A stretch of 12,909 nucleotides of DNA from an uncultured Blastococcus sp. (GTDB lineage: Bacteria; Actinomycetota; Actinomycetes; Mycobacteriales; Antricoccaceae): the NCBI GenBank assembly GCA_946221975.1, contig CAMIGT010000009.1, forward strand, positions 1-12,909. The letters run 5' to 3'. The notes under the pieces were generated by a model. That model was given only the letters and a program-made list of their open reading frames with translations, ran no database searches and had not been told where the DNA came from. Of the stretch, positions 6,155 through 12,027 are shown piece after piece (position 1 is the stretch's first letter; every line of letters starts with the position of its first letter). The position numbers and the translations under genes are program-made.

Positions 6155-6161
6155 TGACGAC

Positions 6162-7400
6162 ATGCGAATCAACACCTTCGACCTCCATGGCGCCGGCCGG
6201 CCAACAACGGCCCGCCATCCTCGTGGTCGGGTCACGCTCGGCATCCTCGTCGCAGTCGCGATCGTTCTCTACTGCGTGCAGGCGCCGGTCCTCGGTGCGG
6301 CGTACGGCGCGGGTGCTTTCGGCATGTTGCTGGCGCTGCCGGGCTCGATCGCGGTCGTCCTCGCCCGCACGAACGCCCCCGCGGCCGTGGGCCTCGTGCT
6401 GGCCGGGACCGTCGTGATCGCGCTGACCATTCACGGCGCCGAGAACCTCCCGTTCCCGTGGACCGTGCCGGCGATGCTGGCGATGTTCGTGTGTTGCGCG
6501 ATTCTCGGGTACGCCGTCGACGTGCGCCAGTCGACCCTCACCTGGGGCGCCACCCTGGCGATCAGCCTGCTGCTGGAGTTCGTGCGCGTCGGACGACTCA
6601 CCGACCCCTGGTACGTGTTGGTGTCCGTTGGCACCATGGCCGTCTTGGTCGGCATCGGCATTCGCCTCCTGCGCGCCTCCGAAGCGAGGGCGCACGCACA
6701 GGCCGAGCTTGGCGCGCAGGAGCGCGAGCGCCGGGAGCTGCTTGAGGAGAAGGCAAAGATGGCACGTGAGCTGCACGACGTGGTCGCGCATCACATGTCG
6801 GTCATCACGGTGCAGGCGGCCTCGGCCGAGTACCGCCACGAGGGGTTGCCGCAGGAGGTGCGCGAGGAGTTTCGCGCGATCAGCGAGCAGAGCCGCAGCT
6901 CCCTCGCCGAGCTGCGGCGGATCCTCGGCGTACTGCGCGGTGACGATGCGGCCCTCGCGCTTGCTCCGCAGCCGGGCGTGCACGATCTGGCGCGCGTCGT
7001 CGAGCACGTGCAGCGCGCGGGCACGCCGGTGCAGGTCGTCGTGCCGGACCTCGACGGGTTGGCCGAGTCGGTCTCGATCGCGACCTACCGGATCGTGCAG
7101 GAGTCGCTGAGCAACGTCGTGCGGCACGCTCCGGGGGCGCGGGCCGAAGTGGTGATCGAGCGCTCGCCGTCGGCGTTGGAGATCTCGGTGACGAACACCG
7201 CCCCCGAGAGGGCGGGTGAGCCGATGCCTCGTGGCGGACACGGCATTCGCGGCATGCGCGAACGCGCAGCAGCGCTCGGCGGCACTCTCAACGCGGGCCC
7301 GCGCGGCGACGGCGGGTTTGCGGTGAGTGCGTGGCTGCCACTGCACCCGCTGGCCGGCGGCGAGCTGTCCGATGTGGAGTACGCCGGCAGGCTGCGGTGA
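6162..7400 (+). CDS. Two-component sensor histidine kinase (NarL/DesK type, HisKA_3)
   Basis: A 412-residue kinase. Residues about 24-170 hold six hydrophobic segments with very short loops, so any signal is sensed within or at the membrane. A coiled linker rich in Glu/Arg (172-200) leads to the HisKA_3 dimerisation domain with ARELHDVVAHHMSVI, His205 being the predicted phosphoacceptor. The HATPase domain follows: N-box ESLSNVVRHAP (Asn318) and G-box GGHGIRGMRERAAALGG from about 358. Start: ATG 6162 is preferred because of TACCGT-N7-ATG. In-frame ATGs at 6108 and 6126 would add 18 or 12 residues; 6126 has GAGGG only 2 nt upstream. The stop overlaps the response-regulator GTG (GTGA, 7397-7400), so the two are coupled. 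Divergent orientation to the DUF998-to-rskA block suggests, but does not show, control of that block. Confidence 0.93.
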   Translation: MRINTFDLHGAGRPTTARHPRGRVTLGILVAVAIVLYCVQAPVLGAAYGAGAFGMLLALPGSIAVVLARTNAPAAVGLVLAGTVVIALTIHGAENLPFPWTVPAMLAMFVCCAILGYAVDVRQSTLTWGATLAISLLLEFVRVGRLTDPWYVLVSVGTMAVLVGIGIRLLRASEARAHAQAELGAQERERRELLEEKAKMARELHDVVAHHMSVITVQAASAEYRHEGLPQEVREEFRAISEQSRSSLAELRRILGVLRGDDAALALAPQPGVHDLARVVEHVQRAGTPVQVVVPDLDGLAESVSIATYRIVQESLSNVVRHAPGARAEVVIERSPSALEISVTNTAPERAGEPMPRGGHGIRGMRERAAALGGTLNAGPRGDGGFAVSAWLPLHPLAGGELSDVEYAGRLR

Positions 7401-8056
7401 GCATCAAGGTCCTCATCGTCGACGACCAGCAGATGGTGCGCGCCGGGTTCGGCGCGCTGCTGAACGCCCAGGCGGATATCGACGTCGTCGCCGACGCCGC
7501 CGATGGTGCCGCCGGGGTCGCCGCGGCGCGACAGCACCGCCCCGACGTAGTCCTGATGGACGTGCGGATGCCGATCATGGATGGGCTCGAGGCGACCCGG
7601 CAGATCCTCGCCGCCTCCGATGCGCCGCGCGTGGTGATGCTGACGACCTTCGATATAGATGACTATGTATATACGGCGCTGCGTCTCGGCGCGAGCGGCT
7701 TCTTGCTCAAGGATGCGGCGCCGGCCGATCTCATCTCGGCTGTGCGGATCGCAGCTGAGGGCAACGCCCTTCTTGCCCCGACCGTGACCCGTCGGATGAT
7801 CGAGCAGTTCGCCCGCTCCCAGCCCGCGGCGGCGCCGTCGGTCGAGCTCAATGCGCTCACCGCGCGTGAGCTCGACGTACTCCGTCTCGTCGCAAAGGGG
7901 CTCTCCAACGCCGAGATCGCCGGCTCTCTTGTGGTCGCCGAGCAGACGGTCAAGACTCATCTCGGCCGGGTCTTCACCAAGCTCGGGCTGCGCGACCGCG
8001 CGCAGGCCGTCGTCTATGCCTACGAGTCGCGGCTCATCACCGCAGGCGACAGCTGA
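7397..8056 (+). CDS. NarL/FixJ-family response regulator
   Basis: A 219-residue response regulator. The receiver domain (about 3-120) has acidic pair D9/D10, phosphoacceptor Asp55 in VVLMDVRMP, the conserved Thr in VMLTTFD and Lys in FLLKDA. The LuxR-type helix-turn-helix (about 155-215) shows LTARELDVLRLVAKGLSNAEIA and EQTVKTHLGRVFTKLGLRDR. The GTG at 7397 is selected because it overlaps the kinase stop (GTGA) and begins VSIKVLIVDDQ, exactly at the first beta strand; a longer in-frame ATG start at 7331 would lie inside the kinase gene. It is the cognate partner of the upstream kinase. Codons near 7652-7674 are unusually AT-rich (GATATAGATGAC and GTATATAC), including a rare ATA, though the protein sequence there (FDIDDYVYTAL) is normal for the family. 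Confidence 0.95.
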   Translation: MSIKVLIVDDQQMVRAGFGALLNAQADIDVVADAADGAAGVAAARQHRPDVVLMDVRMPIMDGLEATRQILAASDAPRVVMLTTFDIDDYVYTALRLGASGFLLKDAAPADLISAVRIAAEGNALLAPTVTRRMIEQFARSQPAAAPSVELNALTARELDVLRLVAKGLSNAEIAGSLVVAEQTVKTHLGRVFTKLGLRDRAQAVVYAYESRLITAGDS

Positions 8057-8082
8057 CCGTCCCTTCAGGTGATCGAGCCCTG

Positions 8083-8117
8083 CGACACGGTGCTCGTTCC
8101 GCGCCCTACTCGACCAC
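8083..8117 (+). repeat. Degenerate intergenic repeat, copy 1 (upstream of the Nramp gene)
   Basis: CGACACGGTGCTCG (8083-8096) followed after 7 nt by CCCTACTCGACCAC (8104-8117). A similar unit in the same orientation lies downstream of the Nramp gene (9403-9442). The 14-bp tails match at 13 of 14 positions. It resembles dispersed extragenic elements of actinobacteria ending in CTCGACCAC, but only two copies can be seen here. Confidence 0.45.
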
Positions 8118-8128
8118 TAATCGGTGGT
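8113..8128. promoter_or_regulatory. Inverted repeat upstream of the Nramp gene
   Basis: ACCAC-TAATCG-GTGGT, 5-bp perfect arms with a 6-nt AT-rich centre, ends 28 nt before the -10-like TAGGAT. It overlaps the tail of repeat copy 1. It could be an operator for a metal-responsive repressor or simply part of the repeat; no Fur, MntR or DtxR consensus is recognised. Confidence 0.3.
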
Positions 8129-8155
8129 GATCTACTCGGGCTTGAGTGCAGTCCC

Positions 8156-8161
8156 TAGGAT
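8156..8161 (+). promoter_or_regulatory. Candidate -10 element / Shine-Dalgarno (TAGGAT) for the Nramp gene
   Basis: TAGGAT is a good actinobacterial -10 and ends 6 nt before the ATG at 8168, which would make the mRNA leaderless. The same bases contain AGGA (8157-8160) at 7 nt from the ATG, an adequate Shine-Dalgarno. The sequence alone cannot separate the two uses. Confidence 0.4.
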
Positions 8162-8167
8162 ATAGCG

Positions 8168-9373
8168 ATGTTGGAGCGGCGTACTCCCTTAGCGACGCGG
8201 CGGCTGATCATGCTCGGTCCCGCGTTCGTCGTCGCGACCGCGTTCATCGACCCCGGCAACGTCGCGACCAACGTCGTGGCCGGGTCGGAATACGGCTACC
8301 TGCTGGTCTGGGTGGTCGTTACCGCGTGCATCGTCGGTGCGTTCGTGCAGTTCTTGGCCGCCAAGCTCGGCTTCGCAACCGGTCGATCGCTTGCGGCGGC
8401 CTGCCGCGAGCGCTACCCGCGGCCCGTCTCGTATGCACTGTGGGTGATCGCCGAGCTGATCGTGATCATGACCGACGTCGCGGAGTTCGTCGGGGGCGCG
8501 CTCGCGCTGTACATGCTCTTCGGCGTACCGCTGTTTGCCGGGACGGTCATCATCGCGCTGTCGTCGATCATCGTGATCGCGCTGCGGGTGCGCGGCCAGC
8601 ACATCTTCCCGGCGTTCGCGATCGCGCTGCTGTTTGCCGTCGCCGCGTCGATCGGCGTACTGCTCGTGCGAGTGGGACTGGACTGGGGTGGCGCGACGCG
8701 GGGCCTCGTCCCCGGTTTCACCGACGGCGGCAGTGTGCTGCTGGCCGCGGGCATCGTCGGCGCGACCGTGATGCCGCACGCGCTGTTTCTGCATTCGACC
8801 CTCGCCAAGCCACGCGCCGCCAGCGACGAGGCGCGGTCCTTCATCGCCTCGACTGTCCGCGGAGTACGCCGCGACGTCATGGCCGCGATGGCCGTAGCCG
8901 GACTGGTGAACGTCGCGATCCTGCTCGTCGCGGTGCAGATCCCCGCGACTGCGGGCACGTCTCTGCCCGGAGCGCAGGACTTCCTGAGCGCGCAGCACGG
9001 CAGCGTGTTCGGGGTCGTCTTGGGCATCGCGCTGCTCGCATCGGCGCTCGCCTCCGCGTGCACGGGCGTCTACAGCGGGCAGACCGTGATGGCCGACTTC
9101 CTCGGCGTACGGGTGAATGTCTGGCTGCGGCGCGTCCTCACCGTGCTGCCATCTCTGGTGATCGTGATGGTCGTGTCCAACCCGACGCAGGCGCTCGTGC
9201 TGAGCCAGGTGGGGCTGAGTGTCCTGTTGCCGTTTGCTCTGATTCCCCTGGTGCACCTGACGTCGAGTGGCGAGCTAATGGGCGGGCTGCGCAACCATCG
9301 CGCGACGACCGCGCTCGCCGGGCTGGTTGCGATGCTCATCATTACCCTCAATGTGTTGCTGCTGCTTGTTTGA
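8168..9373 (+). CDS. mntH: Nramp-family divalent metal transporter (MntH-like)
   Basis: A 401-residue inner-membrane, proton-coupled Mn(II)/Fe(II) importer of the Nramp family with about 11 transmembrane segments. TM1 carries the metal-binding DPGN motif (Asp28-Asn31). TM6 carries GATVMPHALFLHS, with Ala199-x-x-Met202 and His204 in the usual places; Met202 supports transition-metal rather than Mg or Al selectivity. The length is slightly short of typical MntH (about 410-440), mainly at the termini. The ATG at 8168 is preceded by AGGA at 7 nt, or by a -10-like TAGGAT implying a leaderless message. It follows the two-component system in the same direction by 111 bp, but the inverted repeat and repeat element there suggest its own promoter. 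A strong hairpin follows the stop. Exact substrate is inferred from family residues. Confidence 0.94.
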   Translation: MLERRTPLATRRLIMLGPAFVVATAFIDPGNVATNVVAGSEYGYLLVWVVVTACIVGAFVQFLAAKLGFATGRSLAAACRERYPRPVSYALWVIAELIVIMTDVAEFVGGALALYMLFGVPLFAGTVIIALSSIIVIALRVRGQHIFPAFAIALLFAVAASIGVLLVRVGLDWGGATRGLVPGFTDGGSVLLAAGIVGATVMPHALFLHSTLAKPRAASDEARSFIASTVRGVRRDVMAAMAVAGLVNVAILLVAVQIPATAGTSLPGAQDFLSAQHGSVFGVVLGIALLASALASACTGVYSGQTVMADFLGVRVNVWLRRVLTVLPSLVIVMVVSNPTQALVLSQVGLSVLLPFALIPLVHLTSSGELMGGLRNHRATTALAGLVAMLIITLNVLLLLV

Positions 9374-9376
9374 GCC

Positions 9377-9403
9377 GGGATCCCTTGCACCGCAAGGGGT
9401 CTC
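9377..9403. terminator. Strong hairpin between the convergent mntH and gntR genes
   Basis: GGGATCCCTTGC (9377-9388), loop ACC, GCAAGGGGTCTC (9392-9403): a 12-bp stem with two G-T wobbles, starting 4 nt after the mntH stop and 49 nt beyond the gntR stop. The symmetric stem could end transcripts from both sides. There is no T tract on either strand, so termination is inferred from position and stem strength. Confidence 0.6.
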
Positions 9404-9442
9404 GACGACGGGCTCGCCTAGCGGCTCGCCCTGCTCGACCAC
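9403..9442 (+). repeat. Degenerate intergenic repeat, copy 2 (downstream of the Nramp gene)
   Basis: CGACGACGGGCTCG (9403-9416) then CCCTGCTCGACCAC (9429-9442), the same two blocks as at 8083-8117 with a spacer of 12 instead of 7 nt. The intervening bases form a nested small dyad (GGGC, GCC, TAGC loop, GGC, GCCC at 9410-9431). The two copies bracket the mntH gene in direct orientation. Confidence 0.45.
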
Positions 9443-9451
9443 CAGATCGGG

Positions 9452-10174
9452 CTAGCCGTCGACGAGTACGCCGCGCCGACGGAGGTTCGCGATGAGCTGC
9501 GCCGACACGTTCAGCCAGTGTGCTTGCATCGCCGCAGCGGTCGCTTCCGGATCGCGATTGCTGATGCCCTTCAGCACCATCAGGTGGTCCTCGACCGCCG
9601 CCTCGGCGAACCCTTCGATCTCGCCGAAGAGCCGATGCGGGATGAACTTGAACGTGACGCTGTAGAGCCATTTCAAGCGCGGGCTCGGCACCACGTGGTT
9701 GATGACGTGGTGGAACTGGTCGTCGAGGGCGTCCAGCAGGTGCGGATCGCCGTCGCGCCCCTCGCTCACGATTTGAGCCTGCAACGCGCCCAGCTCGTCG
9801 ACCTGGGCGTCGCTGAGCAGCAGGCACGACCGTCTCGCGAGCTGCGCCGCGAAGAACGCGTGCGCCCCCATGAGGTCGGCGATGTCCTCCCGGGTGAGCG
9901 CCTTGACAGTGAACCCGCGGCCCGGTGTGAAGCTGACCAGGCCCTCACCGGTCAGCGTCATCAGCGCCTCGCGCACCGGCGTCGCGCTCACCCCGGCCTG
10001 CGCGCCGATCCGCTCGGGTTTGAGGCGGTCGGCCGACCCGAACGCGCCGGAGATGATCTGCTCACGCAGCCACCTGGCGATCTGCGGGCTGAGGCGTTCG
10101 TCGGTGCCCGGCGCGAAGTGCTGCGGCGTACCAGGCCGATCACCTGGTACGCCGGAGGTCGCGTGCAGGGTCAC
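9452..10174 (-). CDS. GntR-family regulator, FadR/FCD subfamily
   Basis: A 240-residue regulator. Residues about 28-93 are the GntR winged helix: LSPQIARWLREQIISGAF, GAQAGVSATPVREALMTLTGEGLV, and the wing SFTPGRGFTV. Residues about 97-232 are an all-helical FCD ligand domain with the metal/acid-binding pattern D151/D152-x3-H155/H156, H197 and H219. FCD regulators usually sense carboxylic acids or acyl-CoAs. The start is GTG at 10174-10172, sharing one base with the ligase stop (TAGTG), so it is translationally coupled to the ligase. No other start codon is available before the HTH. The first 20 or so residues are a non-conserved extension whose DNA contains a perfect 12-bp inverted repeat (10124-10154). 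It probably controls the ligase, itself and the divergent hydrolase (inference). Confidence 0.93.
   Translation of the reverse strand: MTLHATSGVPGDRPGTPQHFAPGTDERLSPQIARWLREQIISGAFGSADRLKPERIGAQAGVSATPVREALMTLTGEGLVSFTPGRGFTVKALTREDIADLMGAHAFFAAQLARRSCLLLSDAQVDELGALQAQIVSEGRDGDPHLLDALDDQFHHVINHVVPSPRLKWLYSVTFKFIPHRLFGEIEGFAEAAVEDHLMVLKGISNRDPEATAAAMQAHWLNVSAQLIANLRRRGVLVDG
10124..10154. repeat. Perfect 12-bp inverted repeat with 7-nt spacer inside the 5' end of gntR
   Basis: Left arm CGGCGTACCAGG (10124-10135), spacer CCGATCA, right arm CCTGGTACGCCG (10143-10154), with no mismatch. It begins 18 nt after the gntR GTG codon in transcription direction and encodes residues about 7-17. As DNA it is a candidate operator for autoregulation. 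As RNA it is a very stable hairpin just after the start codon and just past the ligase stop, where it could limit gntR translation, protect the ligase mRNA 3' end, or attenuate. No T run follows. Confidence 0.65.
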
Positions 10175-11838
10175 TAGCTCTCTCGCAGCGAGCGCCGCAT
10201 GATCTTGCCGTTGGCGTTCTTGGGGATCTCCTCGATGATCTGCAGCGTGCGCGGGTACTTGTACGCCGCGAGCCGTTCCTTGCAGTAGGCGATGATCTCG
10301 TCCGGCTCGGCGTCGGCGCCCGCGCGCAGGCTGACGAACGCCGCGACCGTCTCACCGCGGTACTCATCGGCCACGCCGATGACCGCGGCCTCGCGTACGG
10401 CGGGATGCGTGTAGAGCACGTCCTCGACCTCGCGGGGCCAGATCTTGAACCCGGAGGCGACGATCATGTCCTTGATCCGGTCGACGATGTAGAACCAGCC
10501 GTTCTCGTCCATGAACCCGACGTCGCCGGTGTAGAGCCACCCGTCGCGGATCGCCTTCGCCGACTCCTCGGGCTTGTTCCAGTAGCCCGGTACGACGGAG
10601 TCCGAGCGCATGACGATCTCGCCGACCTCGCCCACCGGAAGGTCGTTTCCGGTCTCGTCGGCGACCCGGCACTCGAAACCGGGCACCGGCGTACCCACCG
10701 CGAGGGCGCCGGACTTGGGATCGACCGGCGCCGTGCGCGCGGCCGGGACAGCATGCGACTCGCTCGTGCACTCGGTGAGGCCGTAGAGATTGTGCACGTA
10801 TGCACCGAACAGCCCCTGCAGCTGCTCGACGGTCGACGCGGCGACGGCCTGCCCGCCGCTCCACAGCTTCGTGGCCGAGGACAGGTCGAAGTCGCGGGCG
10901 CTCGGTTCGTTCAGGATCGAGATGTAGGCGGTGATCGACCCCATCACCCACGTGGCCTTGTAACGCTCGATCAGCCGGCACATCACGACCGGGTCGAAGC
11001 GGTAGCCGAGTGCCATCGGCATCGCGACCTGGATGCTCACGCCGATGTGCGCGATCAACCCGGTGACGTGAAACAGCGGCGCGATCGCCAGGCACACGTC
11101 GGCATCGGACAGATCGCACCAGATCCGGTAGTTCTCGGAGTTGAAGAGCACCGCTCGGTGCGTGTTCATCGCGCCCTTCGGCGGACCGGTGGTCCCCGAG
11201 GTGTAGACGAGGTACGCCGTGTCGTCGAGCCCGACCTCGATCGGCTCCGGCTGGCGGCCGGCGTACTCTTCAAGCAGGGCAAGGAAATCGCCGCCGGCAC
11301 CCGGCTCGGGCCGGTCGAGCTCGCCGAGCCGGTCGGCCGGCCACTCGCTCGCGAAGTCCAGGGCCGACGCGGTCACGATCGTCGTGCCGAGCTCCTCGAT
11401 CGGGCCGTGCAGGTCGGCGTAGAGCGTGTCGAGCTGCACCAGCACCTTCGGCTCGGAGTCGCTCGCCAGCTTGATCAGCTCGTCGGTCTTGAACATCGGG
11501 TTGACCGGTACGACGATCGCGCCGAGCTTCCACGCGGCGTACTGGGCGATGATGAAGGCGGGCATGTTCTGCAGCTGCAGCATCACCCGGTCACCCTTGC
11601 CGACGCCGAACTTCGCCGCCAGCGCGACCGCGAACGCATCGACGTGCCCACCGAGCTCGGCGAACGTCATCGCCGTGTCGAGGTAGTGGAGCGCGGGCTT
11701 GTCGGCATGCGAGGCGACGGAGGCGGTCAGCGGCTCGACCGCGTTGCCGAAGCGGATCTGCGGGGTATCCGGCACCCCGTCATAAAGCGCGAGCCAGGGT
11801 TTGGCGGCGTACTCGTCGCGAAGCTGAGGCGTGGTCAT
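10174..11838 (-). CDS. AMP-forming acyl-CoA synthetase (ANL superfamily ligase)
   Basis: A 554-residue ligase that would activate a carboxylic acid to an acyl-AMP and then an acyl-CoA. Motifs in order: P-loop YTSGTTGPPKGAM (about 212-224), NLYGLTE (about 350-356), YTGDVG (about 436-441), hinge DRIKDMIVASGFKIWPREVE (from 453) and the C-terminal PKNANGKIMRR with catalytic Lys545. The full length and complete motifs argue for an active enzyme. The chain type of the substrate cannot be told from sequence; family resemblance is to medium/long-chain fatty-acid-CoA ligases. Start: ATG 11838 is preferred over the in-frame ATG at 11883 because GGAG lies 4 nt upstream and the alternative 15 residues (MSPRATAALYRKWSN) look non-conserved and overlap the promoter region. 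It is cotranscribed with gntR (TAGTG junction) and divergent from the lactonase-like hydrolase. Confidence 0.94.
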   Translation of the reverse strand: MTTPQLRDEYAAKPWLALYDGVPDTPQIRFGNAVEPLTASVASHADKPALHYLDTAMTFAELGGHVDAFAVALAAKFGVGKGDRVMLQLQNMPAFIIAQYAAWKLGAIVVPVNPMFKTDELIKLASDSEPKVLVQLDTLYADLHGPIEELGTTIVTASALDFASEWPADRLGELDRPEPGAGGDFLALLEEYAGRQPEPIEVGLDDTAYLVYTSGTTGPPKGAMNTHRAVLFNSENYRIWCDLSDADVCLAIAPLFHVTGLIAHIGVSIQVAMPMALGYRFDPVVMCRLIERYKATWVMGSITAYISILNEPSARDFDLSSATKLWSGGQAVAASTVEQLQGLFGAYVHNLYGLTECTSESHAVPAARTAPVDPKSGALAVGTPVPGFECRVADETGNDLPVGEVGEIVMRSDSVVPGYWNKPEESAKAIRDGWLYTGDVGFMDENGWFYIVDRIKDMIVASGFKIWPREVEDVLYTHPAVREAAVIGVADEYRGETVAAFVSLRAGADAEPDEIIAYCKERLAAYKYPRTLQIIEEIPKNANGKIMRRSLRES

Positions 11839-11847
11839 GTTGCTCCA

Positions 11848-11861
11848 TTTCCTATACAGAG
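11848..11861. promoter_or_regulatory. CTATA-centred site B upstream of the ligase gene
   Basis: TTTCCTATACAGAG (plus strand) lies 9 bp before the ligase start. It matches the reverse complement of site A (TTTTCTATAGAAGAG, 11935-11921) at the TTT, CTATA and adjacent A positions. On the minus strand it reads TGTATAGG, which might also serve as a -10. Two similar sites in one divergent region suggest a shared operator, most simply for the neighbouring GntR protein. Confidence 0.35.
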
Positions 11862-11914
11862 CGGCGGTCGCTCGTGGGGACACCGGGGCAATTGAGGGGA
11901 TCGTAGCCGGGCCC

Positions 11915-11942
11915 TTGACACTCTTCTATAGAAAAGTAACAG
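11915..11942 (+). promoter_or_regulatory. Candidate promoter for the lactonase-like hydrolase
   Basis: A perfect consensus -35, TTGACA (11915-11920), is followed after 16 nt by TAACAG (11937-11942), a weak -10. The spacer contains the palindrome of site A, where a bound repressor would block RNA polymerase. The predicted 5' leader is about 80 nt. Confidence 0.45.
11924..11933. promoter_or_regulatory. Perfect 10-bp palindrome (site A) within the hydrolase promoter
   Basis: TTCTATAGAA is its own reverse complement and sits between the -35 and -10 elements. FCD-type GntR regulators often bind short AT-rich palindromes with a TATA-like centre, which fits. A related, less symmetric site B lies about 70 bp away before the divergent ligase. 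Confidence 0.45.
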
Positions 11943-12027
11943 TGGGCGTTGTACAGATCACACCACGCGAAGCGACCGCAGGCCAGCCCGCTGCACGGTC
12001 TGGTCAATGACCCGTTCTGGAGGACCT

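Noticed and set aside
6093..7346. Minus-strand frame of 417 codons opposite the histidine kinase, and similar long antisense frames opposite mntH (8189-9256) and the ligase (10405-11895).
   Set aside because: All lie exactly antisense to genes with intact motifs and have His/Arg/Asp-rich shadow composition without hydrophobic cores.
8760..8795. Ala in place of Asn after MPH in TM6 of the Nramp protein as a sign of altered specificity.
   Set aside because: From memory this position varies among bacterial MntH proteins. The metal-binding Asp28, Asn31, Ala199 and Met202 positions are intact, so it is not a reliable signal.
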